From Channa striata (taxonomy: Eukaryota > Chordata > Actinopteri > Anabantiformes > Channidae), in the NCBI GenBank assembly GCA_033026295.1, contig CM065172.1:11391665-11455664 (forward strand): a DNA stretch of 64,000 nt. The letters run 5' to 3'. The translations under genes and the position numbers were made by a program. Positions 49,385-60,753 of this stretch are shown one piece after another (the stretch's first letter is position 1; each line of letters starts with the position of its first letter). Below the pieces are notes generated by a model. It ran no database searches and had not been told where the DNA came from. It saw only the letters and a list, made by a program, of their open reading frames with translations.

Positions 49385-51864
49385 ATGTCAGAGCTGTACA
49401 TTCGAGTGGCCGAGGACGAAAACGAGGAGCCCATGGAGATCCCGTCGGAGGACGACGGGACGGTTCTGCTGTCGTCGGTGGCAGCACAGTTTCCAGGAGC
49501 GTGTGGGCTGCGGTACAGGAACCCGGAGACCCAGTGCATGAGGGGAGTCCGGCTCGTGGAGGGGGTCCTACATGCACCCGAGAACGACTGGGGAAACCTG
49601 GTCTATGTGGTCAACTATCCCAAAGGTGAGCTCCAGGTGTTGGGTTATTAGACCGGGTCACTTATCGTGAAGGTGACAGCGTTCAGCCTTTTGAGAGCTG
49701 TTGGTTCCGAACATCAGCGTTCAGCTGTTAATGATTTTGCCTGAAAACAAGTGTGTTGAATTTTAAGTGTTTCTTATGTCGGTCATCGTATCATTCCTCA
49801 GCCACAAACTATAGCTCCAGAACCAGAATCACCAGAATCATTCCCAGTGTGCTTAGAACACTGTGTTAACAGATACGGGGAAAAAAATATCTGAGCTGCC
49901 CCCAGGTGTTAACATCTGTTGGAAGGCCTTCACAGAAGAGTGGTGGCTGTGAATGTATGCAAGCAGTGTAATCCAAAATGTTCACGTAGTGTAATTTTAT
50001 TGTTGCGTGTCACCATCCCCATCAAACATTTGAAAGTTTAATTATTTAAACATTTATGGAGAAATTATTTACAAAAATAAAGTAAAGTCTACTTGTTTTT
50101 AACAGATAATAAAAGGAAAATGGATGAGATTGAAGCTGCCTCAGCGGTAAAAGTCAAGAGGGGGTTCCAGAAGACATCAGATCTTATTGTTCTTGGGCTG
50201 CCGTGGAAGACGACAGAACAAGACCTGAAGGATTATTTCAGCACATTTGGGGAGGTCATCATGGTACAGGTAGTGACATCTCATCTGGCTGCAAATATTT
50301 ATGCCAGCATTTGTAAAACCTGGTATTTAATAGGTTCAGGATCAGTGTTAACTCAAAACAAAGCTTAATCACAATTTTATCTTCTCTGCAGGTCAAGAGA
50401 GATGCAAAAACTGGTAATTCAAAAGGTTTTGGGTTTGTTCGCTTCACTGACTATGAGACGCAAGCCAAAGTCATTGCTCAGAGACACATGATTGATGGAC
50501 GGTGGTGTGACTGCAAACTTCCCAACTCAAAGGTTAGTTGAACACTGAATGACCTAATGGTTAATTTAAATTGTCTTGATGTCAAGGCAATACAAAGTAT
50601 TGACCGAAACAAACAGTGCTCCAGAAATTCAGGCGTCATTCTAGATGATACAGCGTCTTATTCAGTCTTGTTGCCACCAGTGAAATGCCTCAAAGGAGAG
50701 ACCTGTTGCTTTCATAATTTTAAAATGTGTGTTGATTTATGTTTAAGGCACATTTAAAGTTCTTTTTTCCCAAGCATTAATACTCCAGCTAACATTAAGG
50801 ACAATTAGGTTTCAGGTAGCTAGTTAAAGCGGACAGAACGCTGGAGGTCAGGTGTCTTTCTGTGTTCATCAACACAACAATTTCAAATATGTTAAATTAA
50901 AATAAAAAACAAAAGCATGGCTGCCCCTCTTTGTTCTTCCAGGCATGTCCTGATGAGCCAATGCGAAGCCGTAAAATCTTTGTTGGCCGTTGTACAGAAG
51001 ATATGACGACTGATGACCTGCGGCAGTACTTCATGCAGTACGGTGAAGTGACTGATGTCTTCATCCCCAAACCTTTCCGGGCATTTGCATTTGTCACGTT
51101 TGCTGATGACCAGGTAAGATTGGGAATTAACGAGTTTTAATATTAGTAATTAAAATAAAAATAAAATTAGGTAGTTATTATGCTGAAAATGTATAGGCAG
51201 AGACAAACGTATGCAAGTCACGTGCACAGGTACTGGTCTTTTAAATATATATATTAAAATATATTGAAAATGTAGAAGAAACAGTTTAGGGGTGTATCAC
51301 ACTGCATGGACACAGCAGAACGCGGTTTGAGGTGTATATAATAAACTTCATATGACTGCAGCAATAAACTCATGCTCACTTCTTTCTCAGGTTGCCCAAG
51401 CCCTGTGTGGTGAGGACTTGATCATCAAGGGCGTCAGCGTGCATATCTCCAATGCTGAGCCCAAACACAATAATAGTAGGCAAATGATGGATCGAGGGCG
51501 GTTTGGGGTGGGCGGGTTCAGTCAGGGTTATGGGAGTAATCGGGGCGGGCTAGGCAGTGGTAGCGGTGGGGTTAACTTCGGGGCTCTCGGCCTTAACCCT
51601 GCAATGGTGGCTGCTGCCCAGGCGGCGCTGCAGAGCAGTTGGGGAATGATGGGCATGCTGGCTAATCAGCAGGGTCTGACCACAACAGCAGGCACAGCCA
51701 CTACAACCCGAGACCAGACCTATAGCTCTGCCAGCACCAGTTACAGCAGCCCTAGCTCAGCTAGTCTTGGTTGGGCCGCAGGCACCAACACCGCCTCCAA
51801 CAGTGGCTTCAGCTCGGGCTTTGGTACATCTATGGAGTCAAAGTCTTCTAGTTGGGGAATGTAG
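49385..51864 (+). CDS. tardbp: TDP-43, TAR DNA-binding protein (five coding exons)
   Basis: Nuclear DNA/RNA-binding protein that binds UG-rich RNA, represses cryptic exons and controls its own mRNA. Coding exons are 49,385-49,625, 50,106-50,269, 50,392-50,532, 50,943-51,113 and 51,391-51,864. All have GT-AG borders and matching phases, and together give 396 residues (human 414). Domains seen: N-terminal oligomerisation domain (about 1-78), bipartite nuclear signal (KRK at 83-85, KVKR about 95-98), RRM1 (about 105-177; LIVLGL and KGFGFVRF), RRM2 (about 192-263; IFVGRC and RAFAFVTF), then a low-complexity tail. The tail keeps the helix NPAMVAAAQAALQSSWGMMG (308 on) and the end SKSSSWGM. Between them it is S/T-rich rather than Q/N-rich. 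The start gives MSELYIRV, matching the family. Teleosts carry two TDP-43 paralogues (tardbp and tardbpl), and I cannot say which this is. Confidence 0.96.
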
Positions 51865-52509
51865 ATAGGCTTTCATTGACCTTTTCTGTTGCTAATAGGT
51901 TAATCTGGTAAGTATATCTACAGTGGGGGAACTGCTTATAGCGTATGTTCCTCTTATTAAAAACACACTGCCTTTTATTTTGTTAAAGAGCAAGTTTATA
52001 CCTGTGTGACTGATTATGTAGTCATGCATTGAATGGGTGAAAAGTTTAGTTTGCTTGTGGAACTGTCACACTGCCTTTTTTGTTTTTGGGAAAATGTTAC
52101 ATGGAGATGACCGTGCATGCAACATAAAGATTTTTAAACATGCACAAGTATCTCAAGCTCCTCAGCTCTTTTAAAATGAGCATAGCATTATTTATCTGTA
52201 AGCAGTTGATTACATCTTTGGGTTTTTGTTTTATTTTTTGTTCGATGTCTTTTGGAAACGCCTTCATGAAAATCTCTTCTGCAGTTCACCAACTCTTTCC
52301 CATTTTCCCGGGAGGAAGCGCCTCATTGGCAGCAATGTTCGACAGATCTCAGTATCTATTCCCCTCTTCCCATGTGTAAATGCTTTGTCAACAAAGAACA
52401 CAGCTTCACTCTGCATATACTGTGTTAGACGGTGGGTGTTCTCTTTTTCCTCTCCCCTTTTTATGGATATAGAAATCTTGTCTGCTTATGTCACTTTTCA
52501 AGATCATTT

Positions 52510-53060
52510 GAGTGGGATTTGTGTTGGACCGAGTGAGAGTGAGCGAGCGGGAGAGAAAATTGAAAGAAAGCAAGTGTGAGAAGGACTGTTTGTGTTTTTT
52601 TCTAAGAGACAAATGTCTGCAAGAGTTGAGAAGAACCTGTGGCTTTGTGCGAGTGTGAAAGGAAAAGCAAGTACGAATGTGTTCCTAATGGCCATCACAA
52701 GGACGTTTATTGCGTGTTGAGATCCCTAAGGTCTCTGCTTTCTCTTATCATTTTCTATCAACCTTAATTCTTTGAAAACAATGTCAAGTGCTATGACTAT
52801 TTGTATCCTTTCATAACTTTCTCTTGCTGTCTGATTTGATGTGAATGCTGTGTCTGGTTGTGTGTTTTATTTTCTCCTTGTTACCATCCTCTCTGTGTGA
52901 AAATGACTCTGCTAGTGAAGTTTGTGTGGGGAAAAACAAATACTGCAAGTGTGTTGAAAGTTTGCAAGTGAGCTCAGAGGTTGATGTGGTAAATGTTTGA
53001 CAAGTTCCCATTGAAAGTTTGTGTTTGAAGTGGTTATGGATGCATTTTCTATGTTTTGTG
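52510..53060 (+). promoter_or_regulatory. tardbp: UG-rich block, candidate TDP-43 autoregulatory binding region
   Basis: Dense TGTG, GTGTG and GAATG-type words occur through this block, for example around 52,850-52,960 and 53,005-53,030. TDP-43 binds UG-rich RNA. Mammalian TARDBP lowers its own mRNA by binding such a region in its 3'UTR and changing splicing and poly-A choice. A counterpart here is inferred from composition and position, just before the proximal poly-A signal. Confidence 0.45.
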
Positions 53061-53078
53061 AATTAAAGGGAAGTCTGA

Positions 53079-53084
53079 AATAAA
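53079..53084 (+). terminator. tardbp: Proximal polyadenylation signal AATAAA
   Basis: AATAAA follows the UG-rich block. An ATTAAA lies just upstream. It probably ends the short tardbp transcript. Confidence 0.55.
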
Positions 53085-53446
53085 ATTGAATTTGACTAGG
53101 TATAATACCTTCTTCACCATGACTTGTTTTTGTCTTTACATTAATTGAAATGCCAACACTTTAATTCACATGTATAGGGACCTCGGACAAGGACAGCCCG
53201 GGTTTTCGTCTGAATCACCGAGGTTGGAATCAGTTATGGAGAAGCTGAAGACATTGTTGGGTGCACCAGCTCAAACCAACAATCGGATTATCCTGATAAA
53301 GACCTCCTCAAAAACAAGAATCTTCGGACCTTCCCTAATGAAATTTAGAGGGGACCAAACTCAGTTGGGCTGAGGTATTGTTTATGTCTACAAATGTCAA
53401 AATTAGAACAAGAGTTACACCTGCAGTTTGGCAATTCTCACGTAGT

Positions 53447-53466
53447 GTTTCACAAATTTGTGAAAC
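53447..53466. repeat. 20-bp perfect palindrome
   Basis: The sequence GTTTCACAAATTTGTGAAAC equals its own reverse complement. It lies between the two tardbp poly-A signals. Confidence 0.9.
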
Positions 53467-53560
53467 GTAAATCTTGCTTTTATGTCCCTAAATACCTTAT
53501 CCTTTGTACTCATTGAGTTTATTGAAGTATTAAGTTGTAGTTTTCATTTTGCATTGGTCA

Positions 53561-53577
53561 AAAAAAAAAAAAAAAAG
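53561..53577. repeat. Poly-A run (about A17) followed by T-rich tract
   Basis: A homopolymer within the distal 3'UTR. A T-rich tract follows at 53,597-53,632. Confidence 0.85.
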
Positions 53578-53753
53578 TTCAGCAAGGTAGGAAGTGTTTT
53601 TTTGTTTTTTGTTTTTTTTGTTCATTTTTTTTACACCTTGATTATAAAATAGTTTACTTGACCTGGCTGATTTTCAGAGAGACTTGAACTGATTGCACAT
53701 GCCAGCAGGAATTTACACTTTGTATATTGAAATATTTTAGTACTGCGGTGTAA

Positions 53754-53759
53754 AATAAA
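53754..53759 (+). terminator. tardbp: Distal polyadenylation signal AATAAA
   Basis: AATAAA is followed by a TG-rich stretch (GTTTGTGTTTAATC) and TGTTGTCTCTG, a good downstream element. It probably ends the long tardbp transcript near 53,780. Confidence 0.6.
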
Positions 53760-53780
53760 AGTTTGTGTTTAATCATCTGT

Positions 53781-56680
53781 TGTCTCTGAATGTACATAAA
53801 ATGTAGGTTAATTTAAACCCCCCCCCCCAAAAAAATTTTCAAATACATTTTATTTTTAGTCAACCGTGGTATTCAATTCTGAATAGTAACTGTAGTGTTG
53901 TTATTCTACCTGATGGTGGCAATGATTTGTTTTTGTAAAGACTTGTAAGACAAGCCTCCCAAGCTCCTATCTATTTATTTAATTTATTCCGCATTGAAGA
54001 CCAATCTAAAGAGGGGGGGAAAAGCCGTAATAGCAATAGACTGAACACAACTGTAGAGCAGTGAATGTGATTCCCAACTAAAATACCTTCCTGCTTGATG
54101 TCATCAAAAGCAATTGTCAAAACCCTGTATTGTTCTCCTTTGTTTTTTTGCACTATGGCACTATCTTGTGGTCAAAAACGAAAGAAAAAACACTTGTAGA
54201 AATACCTGTCAGTAGAAAGAATCAGATTTAACCTTCACTGTGCGAAAATAGTTTTTGAACACACCCACAGTTTCAAGTTATCAAAATGTGCGTTCTATGT
54301 CACTCCTGGTGGGTCAGGTGAGGACCTTGCATGTAGCCCGTGTGTGTGTGTAAAAGAGACAATGGTTGAATTAGAAGCAGCCTTTTAAAAAAAGAACAAA
54401 ATAAAAAGCAATATATAAGCAGATCATTTATCATGTGTAAAAAGCAGAATATATTTAGTCCAAATATATTTTTAAGATCAAAGAAAAAAAATACTTAAGT
54501 CTTAAAGCAATGTCATCAAATCTCCATAATGGTACTGAATTTTAATACAAAGTTGTAAGGCTTCTTGCATGGAAAAACCAAATTACCATACATTTATATT
54601 CCATTCATAACCAACAAATGTTTTATAGCTGAAGTTGAAATAAATTTTGATGCTGTTAACATCAGAACAGTGTGAATTAATGTGCCTTCTCCCGCTGGCT
54701 GCAGGTTGCGGTCTTCCAGATATTGTTGTGTAGTGGAGGTGATGTGGTTTCTGAGGATCTTCTCTGAAAGCTCGTCCTTTGACGTACTTCCATGGATCCG
54801 TGTATTCAAACTGGAGCTCAGTCTTTCCTGAGTGCACTTGCCGTATCTTCCTCCTCTCCTACCGCAGTTTGCAGTTAAAAGACAAACTATGTTTCAATTA
54901 AGTTTCTTGTCAAGTTAATTTTGTTAGCAAGATTGTAAGATGGTGCAGGCAGAGGTCAAACTCACACAGGTGCAGTAACTTCCTGCACCTCACGTGCTTT
55001 ATACACGGCATTTGGCGCTGTAATTGTTTAATGGACATAGACATGTAAAAGTCATCCAAATTTAGTCCTTCTCTATATCTGTTTGCAGTTTGGTCCTCTC
55101 CATGTTTATTTACTGAGCATGATTATCTATCCACAGTCGTATTATTTAGTACTGACCACTACATTCAGTCTACAGCTGAAGTCATAAAATGCACTACTTT
55201 TGATTGTAACAGGAAATAAGACAATTTGTTTTATAATTTACCTACAGTATTCAACTTTTAAAAGGCTTTAGTTTTCCTAGAGATAGATATTTATCTGAAA
55301 CAGCAGCATGTTTTTGCAGCAGATTTTTTCTGAACTTGTTAAATCATGAATATTTATTTTGAGAAACAACTCAAATACCAAGACAACAAAGTCATAAGCA
55401 AGTAAATAAAAATGGTGTTGCTGCTATTTACCATATACTAAATGATCTTGTATGGATCAGATGCACAAGAACAAGAAATTTTGTGAGTCCCTGCCTGACT
55501 CCCGCTGCTACTTTCAAGTCTGCATCATTGACCTGCAAAGCCGTCACTGAAACCTAACAGCTTCTTCTGCTTCTAATGCAACCTGTTTGTTATCCAAGGC
55601 CTGTAATTGTAGTTATCATCCAGGATAATTAAGTATCAGAGAAAAGGGACAGGAGCAGACATTTTAGTAAATAACACAGTAGCAGTAATTTGGTAGAAGG
55701 CCTCGCTGACAGTCGTGAACTCACTCTGATAACAGAGTGGTCTGTTTATGGTTATTGAAGTGTATGTAGTTAGGCACAGTACAGTGGTTGTGTTGTTTGA
55801 TCTGCTTTGTTCCCTTTCAGGATGAAAGCTCCAACGTGAGGAGTCAAACAAGGATGTCTTTGAAGCGTCCTGGGACAGCTGAACAGAAGCTTGGTGTAAA
55901 CAGCGACATGGCAAACACCAAAGCGATGGCAGCACAGGTGCACTGAGGTGAGCCTTTGTTATCCATTTAACAGCAGGTGCATTAAGAACCATCACACACA
56001 CTGACAGAAACATCCCCCAGCGCTGTAGAGGTGACAGCAACATTTTAACCTGTTTATTCAGAAGCTGACATTCCTTGATGTTTTAGCAGGATTTGTGAGC
56101 CTTCATCACAGGCACAGAATGATTTTTTTCCCGTTACAGAGAACATCAGAAAGAAAAAAAAAAGCAAAGCAGTCCTGATCCACAGATTAATATGTTCATT
56201 CAGGAATGGGGCACACAAGCAAAACTATGAAGGGACTACTACAGTAAGATACCTTTTACTTCAAAGGCCCCAATTTTGTTAAACATTTTGAGGAGCCTCT
56301 ACAACATAATAAAAAAAGAAAATACTGCACATATCTCACATCATGTGACTGATGTAGTTATGTCCGCAGCTGCAGGTTAAAACATTTTAGTGGGGATGTG
56401 CACATACTATTTGTATGTTTATACAATCACAAAAAGTATAACCTTGTAGAAGTCAGAGTAGTATTATTTTGAACCTCATTAAATGAGCAGTGAATATATA
56501 TATCCACATTTAGATACACTGAATAGTGACTAAAATGTCTGTCAACCACCTGAAGGCTTTAAACTTTGTATCCTGTAGATTTATACCAGGCACTTTGTCA
56601 CTTATTTCGCAATTTAATGCTACACACAAAACAAACCCATCCTGTTTACTGCCCACAGACAGTAAGGGTCATGCAAGCTA
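53781..56680. other. Intergenic DNA between tardbp and pgd (tail to tail)
   Basis: Mostly AT-rich and non-coding. Two exon-like patches, at 54,583-54,870 and 55,821-55,946, are discussed separately, and neither can be assigned. No RNA gene or transposon was recognised. Confidence 0.5.
54583..54863 (-). other. Exon-like open region of unknown identity
   Basis: On the minus strand, after a possible acceptor (GCGGTAG, last base about 54,864), one frame reads ERRKIRQVHSGKTELQFEYT and DPWKYVKGRAF and stays open to 54,583. The +1 frame from 54,809 reads KDELSEKILRNHITSTTQQY then LEDRNLQPAGEG. Both look protein-like. A frame switch near AAAGGACGAG would join the better halves, hinting at a relic or a base error. 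I do not recognise the protein. Chance remains possible. Confidence 0.25.
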
Positions 56681-56684
56681 ATTA

Positions 56685-57076
56685 TAAAGGGATTGAAATC
56701 TTTATTTAGCCTGATATAGCACAGTCTAAGGGTTCACCTTAATCCAGCATTAACACCGTAAACCCTGGGACAGACCACACTAGTCAACATGATATCCAGA
56801 TGGAGTAAACACTTAGTTGCTTCCCCCTTCTTTGACCATTTTAAAAGCTGCTACAACAAGACACACAAGGAAAAGGACACAACATAAACTACAATTGCAC
56901 TTTTAATAAATAAAACTGCAATGTGTACGTCGAGGGGTGATAAATTGTATTTAGGTGATGGGTTGATGTTAAATATTTAGGTGTGGTTATAAAGCTGGAA
57001 TGTGTAACATGTCCTCTCGCACAGGTGACCTGTCTGCCCTCCATCTTTTTTTTTTTTTTAGAATGACATGAGGGCT
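56685..57076 (-). other. pgd: pgd 3'UTR
   Basis: Downstream of the pgd stop, minus-strand ATTAAA (56,902-56,907) and AATAAA (56,701-56,706) are candidate poly-A signals. They give a 3'UTR of about 190 or 390 bases. Which is used is not known. Confidence 0.45.
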
Positions 57077-60000
57077 TTAAGCATTGTAGGAGGAAGACGA
57101 GACATTTCCTCCATGGCCCGTCCAGTTGGTGTGGATGAAATGACCAGGGTTTGATAGGAGTTCATAAGTGTGGGCTCCAAAATAATCCCTCTGGGCCTAG
57201 AAGCAAATAAAACAGTATAAACAACCAGTTTAGTCTGGTAACACACTGACAAATACTGTGTTTGTCAGTCGAAGAAAATAAACTAGGTTTACCATCCGTT
57301 CAGAGGGACCCGATGTTTCTACGGTTATCTTACCTGGAGGAGGTTGGCTGGCAGCTTTTCATGTCTGTAACCATCGTAGAAGGATAGAGCTGTGGTGAAA
57401 CAGGGCATGGGGATGCCGTGCTGAACTCCAGTACTGACTGTTCTGCGCCAGGACTCCTAAACAAAGAGATGAAATATTATCTGCTCTAATAAAACGGTCC
57501 TCTTCTATTGCTAAAAGACATTGGGCCTCTTGCAACTACTTGTAAGAACAAATTTGTTCAATTGCCAGAAGGTGTTTTTAGATCATGTGATATTTAGTAA
57601 TTCTACTTCAGATTTCCCTTTAGGTCCATCTAAAATTCACAAATTTTAAGACCTGTACATGTCATAGATGTGTGGACTCCTTTTGTTTAAATGTGATGCA
57701 GAAACGGAGGGAGTGAAAATATTCATGAAACTTGTGTTGAGCATATCATGGTTTGCCAAATTATTGGGGCATTTTAGATTTGTGATTTTATTTACATATT
57801 TCCAAAACAACTTCTACATTTCTGTTCAAATTCTTTCGCTTTCTCTATAGGTTTGTTCAGTTTGACTCCAGTCAACCGTCCGTGACTCACTTTCCATTTT
57901 TTGTTTAATAACAGGTTTTCCACATGTCTGACTTCAGTGACTGAACAGACTTAAGACAGGATGGTGCACAATGAGTAAATGTATTGTCTGTGTTCAGCAG
58001 TGATACAGTGAACGATACACTTCAGTTTGCTAACTCACAGCTGATTAGATCCACAAATATTCTCTTCCTTTCTGTTTCTTTGTAAATGAGAAAGTAAAAT
58101 TCTTTGTCATACCTGACAATCCTGCACAGCATTTTTGAAGAAACTGTCCAGCAGCAGGTTCTGCAGCTCTGCATCCCTGTCAAATGCCTCTTTGATTTTA
58201 CCCAAGAAGACACTAAAGAAAGAAGGGAGAGGTTATCAAACTATGGAAAATATCAGGCAAGAAAAGTAAAAACAAAACAGACACTGGATTATTATAAAAA
58301 AAAAAAAAAACAATGAAACCTGTATTGTTGAAAGACCATTAATGCCTTTTTCACTACAACAACACTGGTTGGGCAAGTGGCTGCAAATTGAAAGTCATCC
58401 TGAGGGGTATTTGATTTAGGTTTGTGCAACATCTTTACCTGATTACACAGAGCAAACCATTGCAGCAACCACAATTTCCACATTATTCCTCTCAGTTACA
58501 TTTCTTATATTGAAATTTCACACCCCAGCATAACATCACAGGGCAGTGACACCAAGCTAAGACATATTTTCTCTCAGCCTAATGTGGTCCTGCAATAAAG
58601 ACAAAACTTTCTAAAATCTTAAACATCTGCATTTTAGCTTTTTCTCAATAAATCCTCTTGCACTGCCTAACCACAGTTTTCACCATTGGTGTGAAAGATA
58701 TCTGTTGACATCATGTTGCATAAAGCAGCAGAGGCAAACATGTGACATGAGGACATGACATTAAATGCACCTTCGAATAATGCAGCCTCCTCTCCACATT
58801 AGGGCGATCCCGCCATAGTTGAGAGACCAGCCAAACTCTTTGGCTGCCTGCCACAGCAGCATAAAGCCTTGTGCGTAGGAAATAATCTTTGATGCATAGA
58901 GGGCCTGGAGAGAAGAAAATCCTTCTGATATAAAGCCATCATTTTAAATAATTACATAATAAAAATACTAATCAAATCATTAACCATTTCCTGTTCTGCC
59001 AGTTTAATGATGGCCATGTTATAATCACATGTCTAGCACTGTAAAAAAATATACATATTCTGTGTTACAAGACCTTATGCTTTTAAGTGTCTATATATAG
59101 TACTGCTGCAAATTCTACCTTTCTAATGTCCTCCAGGAAGGAAGCCTTGTCCCCGCTGAATTTCACCCCCTTGGGCCCTGAAAGACTGCGGCTGGCCTCC
59201 ACTCTCTCATCCTTTAGAGAGGAAAGGCATCTGGCATAGACAGCTTCCCCTGAGACACAGAAAAAGAAAAAATAACAGTGAGTACACATCTGCACACAAA
59301 AGAGCCCTCCCAATGTTTAAGGGGTTATTAATATTTCCTGAATCATGTCAAAAAAATATCATCAATTACATAAGTTATGAATCAATGACATGCCTCAACC
59401 ACACTGTGAAAACACCACTGTAATATGAAAAAAAAAGCCAGAGGTTCTGCATGACTTAGTAATAATGTTGTAGAAACAGGGCTTGTCTGCTGCCACATTA
59501 CCACACGCACAAAAAAGGGCTTGTCGGCTACAGCATTTAAGGATTACTTCATTACTATATCAAGATAAGAAGAAGAGAAAAAAGTTGAGTAAGCATGACT
59601 TGCCAAAAATTGCACAGCTAGGTAATGCAACCCACAGGCAGAGAGAGGAAAATGTTACTTGTGAAAGAGCTGTCGTGGAAAGGACATGTTAGGGGCAGAC
59701 TCACAGGCTGCAGTGACAGGTCAGTCTGACCCACACTGATGCATGAAGCCTTTCATACTGCCTGTCTCACTCTAAATATGAGTTAAGGAAATCCAACCTG
59801 AACACGCAGGCTTTGGTGGACCTTCCGCTTCTTATGAAACAATCATAAAAAGCAGAGATTAAATCCAAATCCTACTATTGTCATTTACGAGGACACTAGA
59901 AAAGCCTTCAATCTTCTTAAGGCCAGCCACATAATCAATCCTGTTCCCTAGAAGAGGGACGTTAACTACCTTTCAAAACTGACCAGCAGTCTTTTTATTT

Positions 60001-60715
60001 GTTGATGCCATTTTGAAACTCTTGTGTGGCGTAATTTTTTTGTCATGTCATCATGACAACACCGTTTACTGAAAGCAACCAGGAAGTAGAAACCATATAC
60101 ACCCCTGTGTACTACTTGTGTTCATCTTACCGATTAAAGTAACAGGTGTGCCGTACTCCAAAGCTGAGATGGCTGTCCACTTCCCTGTGCCTTTCTGTCC
60201 TGCACTGTCACGGATCTTGGGCAGCAGATGTGTACCATCAGAATCTCTGTATTTAAGGATGTTGGCTGTAATCTCAATCAGGAAGGAATCCAACTCTGTC
60301 CTGTTCCAGCTCTCAAAAGCCTGAGGAATGTATCCACAGAGTGAAAATGCAGTCAGCCAACATAATTTTATACTTTGCAGAATGACCACGACAGTAATAG
60401 TTTGTCATATAGTTCACCTTTGCCATCTCGTCGTGGTCCATACCCAGAACATCCTTCATCAAGTGATAGGCCTCACAGATCAGCTGCATGTCTCCATATT
60501 CAATCCCATTATGGACCATTTTAACAAAATGTCCTGCACCCTCATCACCAACCTGCAGAGGAACAGTAGACAGAATATATAGGTTATGTGATTTGACAAA
60601 ATAGTGACTCCTACATCCTCCATCACTGCATTCATCATTACTCACCCAGTCACAACAAGGTTCCCCTGTTCCAACCTTAGCAGCGATGCTCTGGAAGATG
60701 TCTTTTATATGTGGC

Positions 60716-60753
<38 letters not shown>

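Larger units (their letters stand above)
51865..53780 (+). other. tardbp: tardbp 3'UTR
   Basis: Runs from the stop codon to a distal polyadenylation signal. It is T-rich and increasingly TG-rich, with no protein-like frame that I trust (a 67-codon frame at 53,170-53,373 is unassigned). Two poly-A signals suggest short and long forms. A 20-bp palindrome lies at 53,447-53,466. Confidence 0.7.

Noticed and set aside
49122..49577. 151-codon minus-strand frame antisense to tardbp exon 1
   Set aside because: A shadow of the CpG-rich tardbp first exon, with proline/arginine-rich composition typical of an antisense frame.
53170..53373. 67-codon plus-strand frame in the distal tardbp 3'UTR
   Set aside because: No recognised family. 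It lies between two poly-A signals of tardbp and has no splice acceptor of note.
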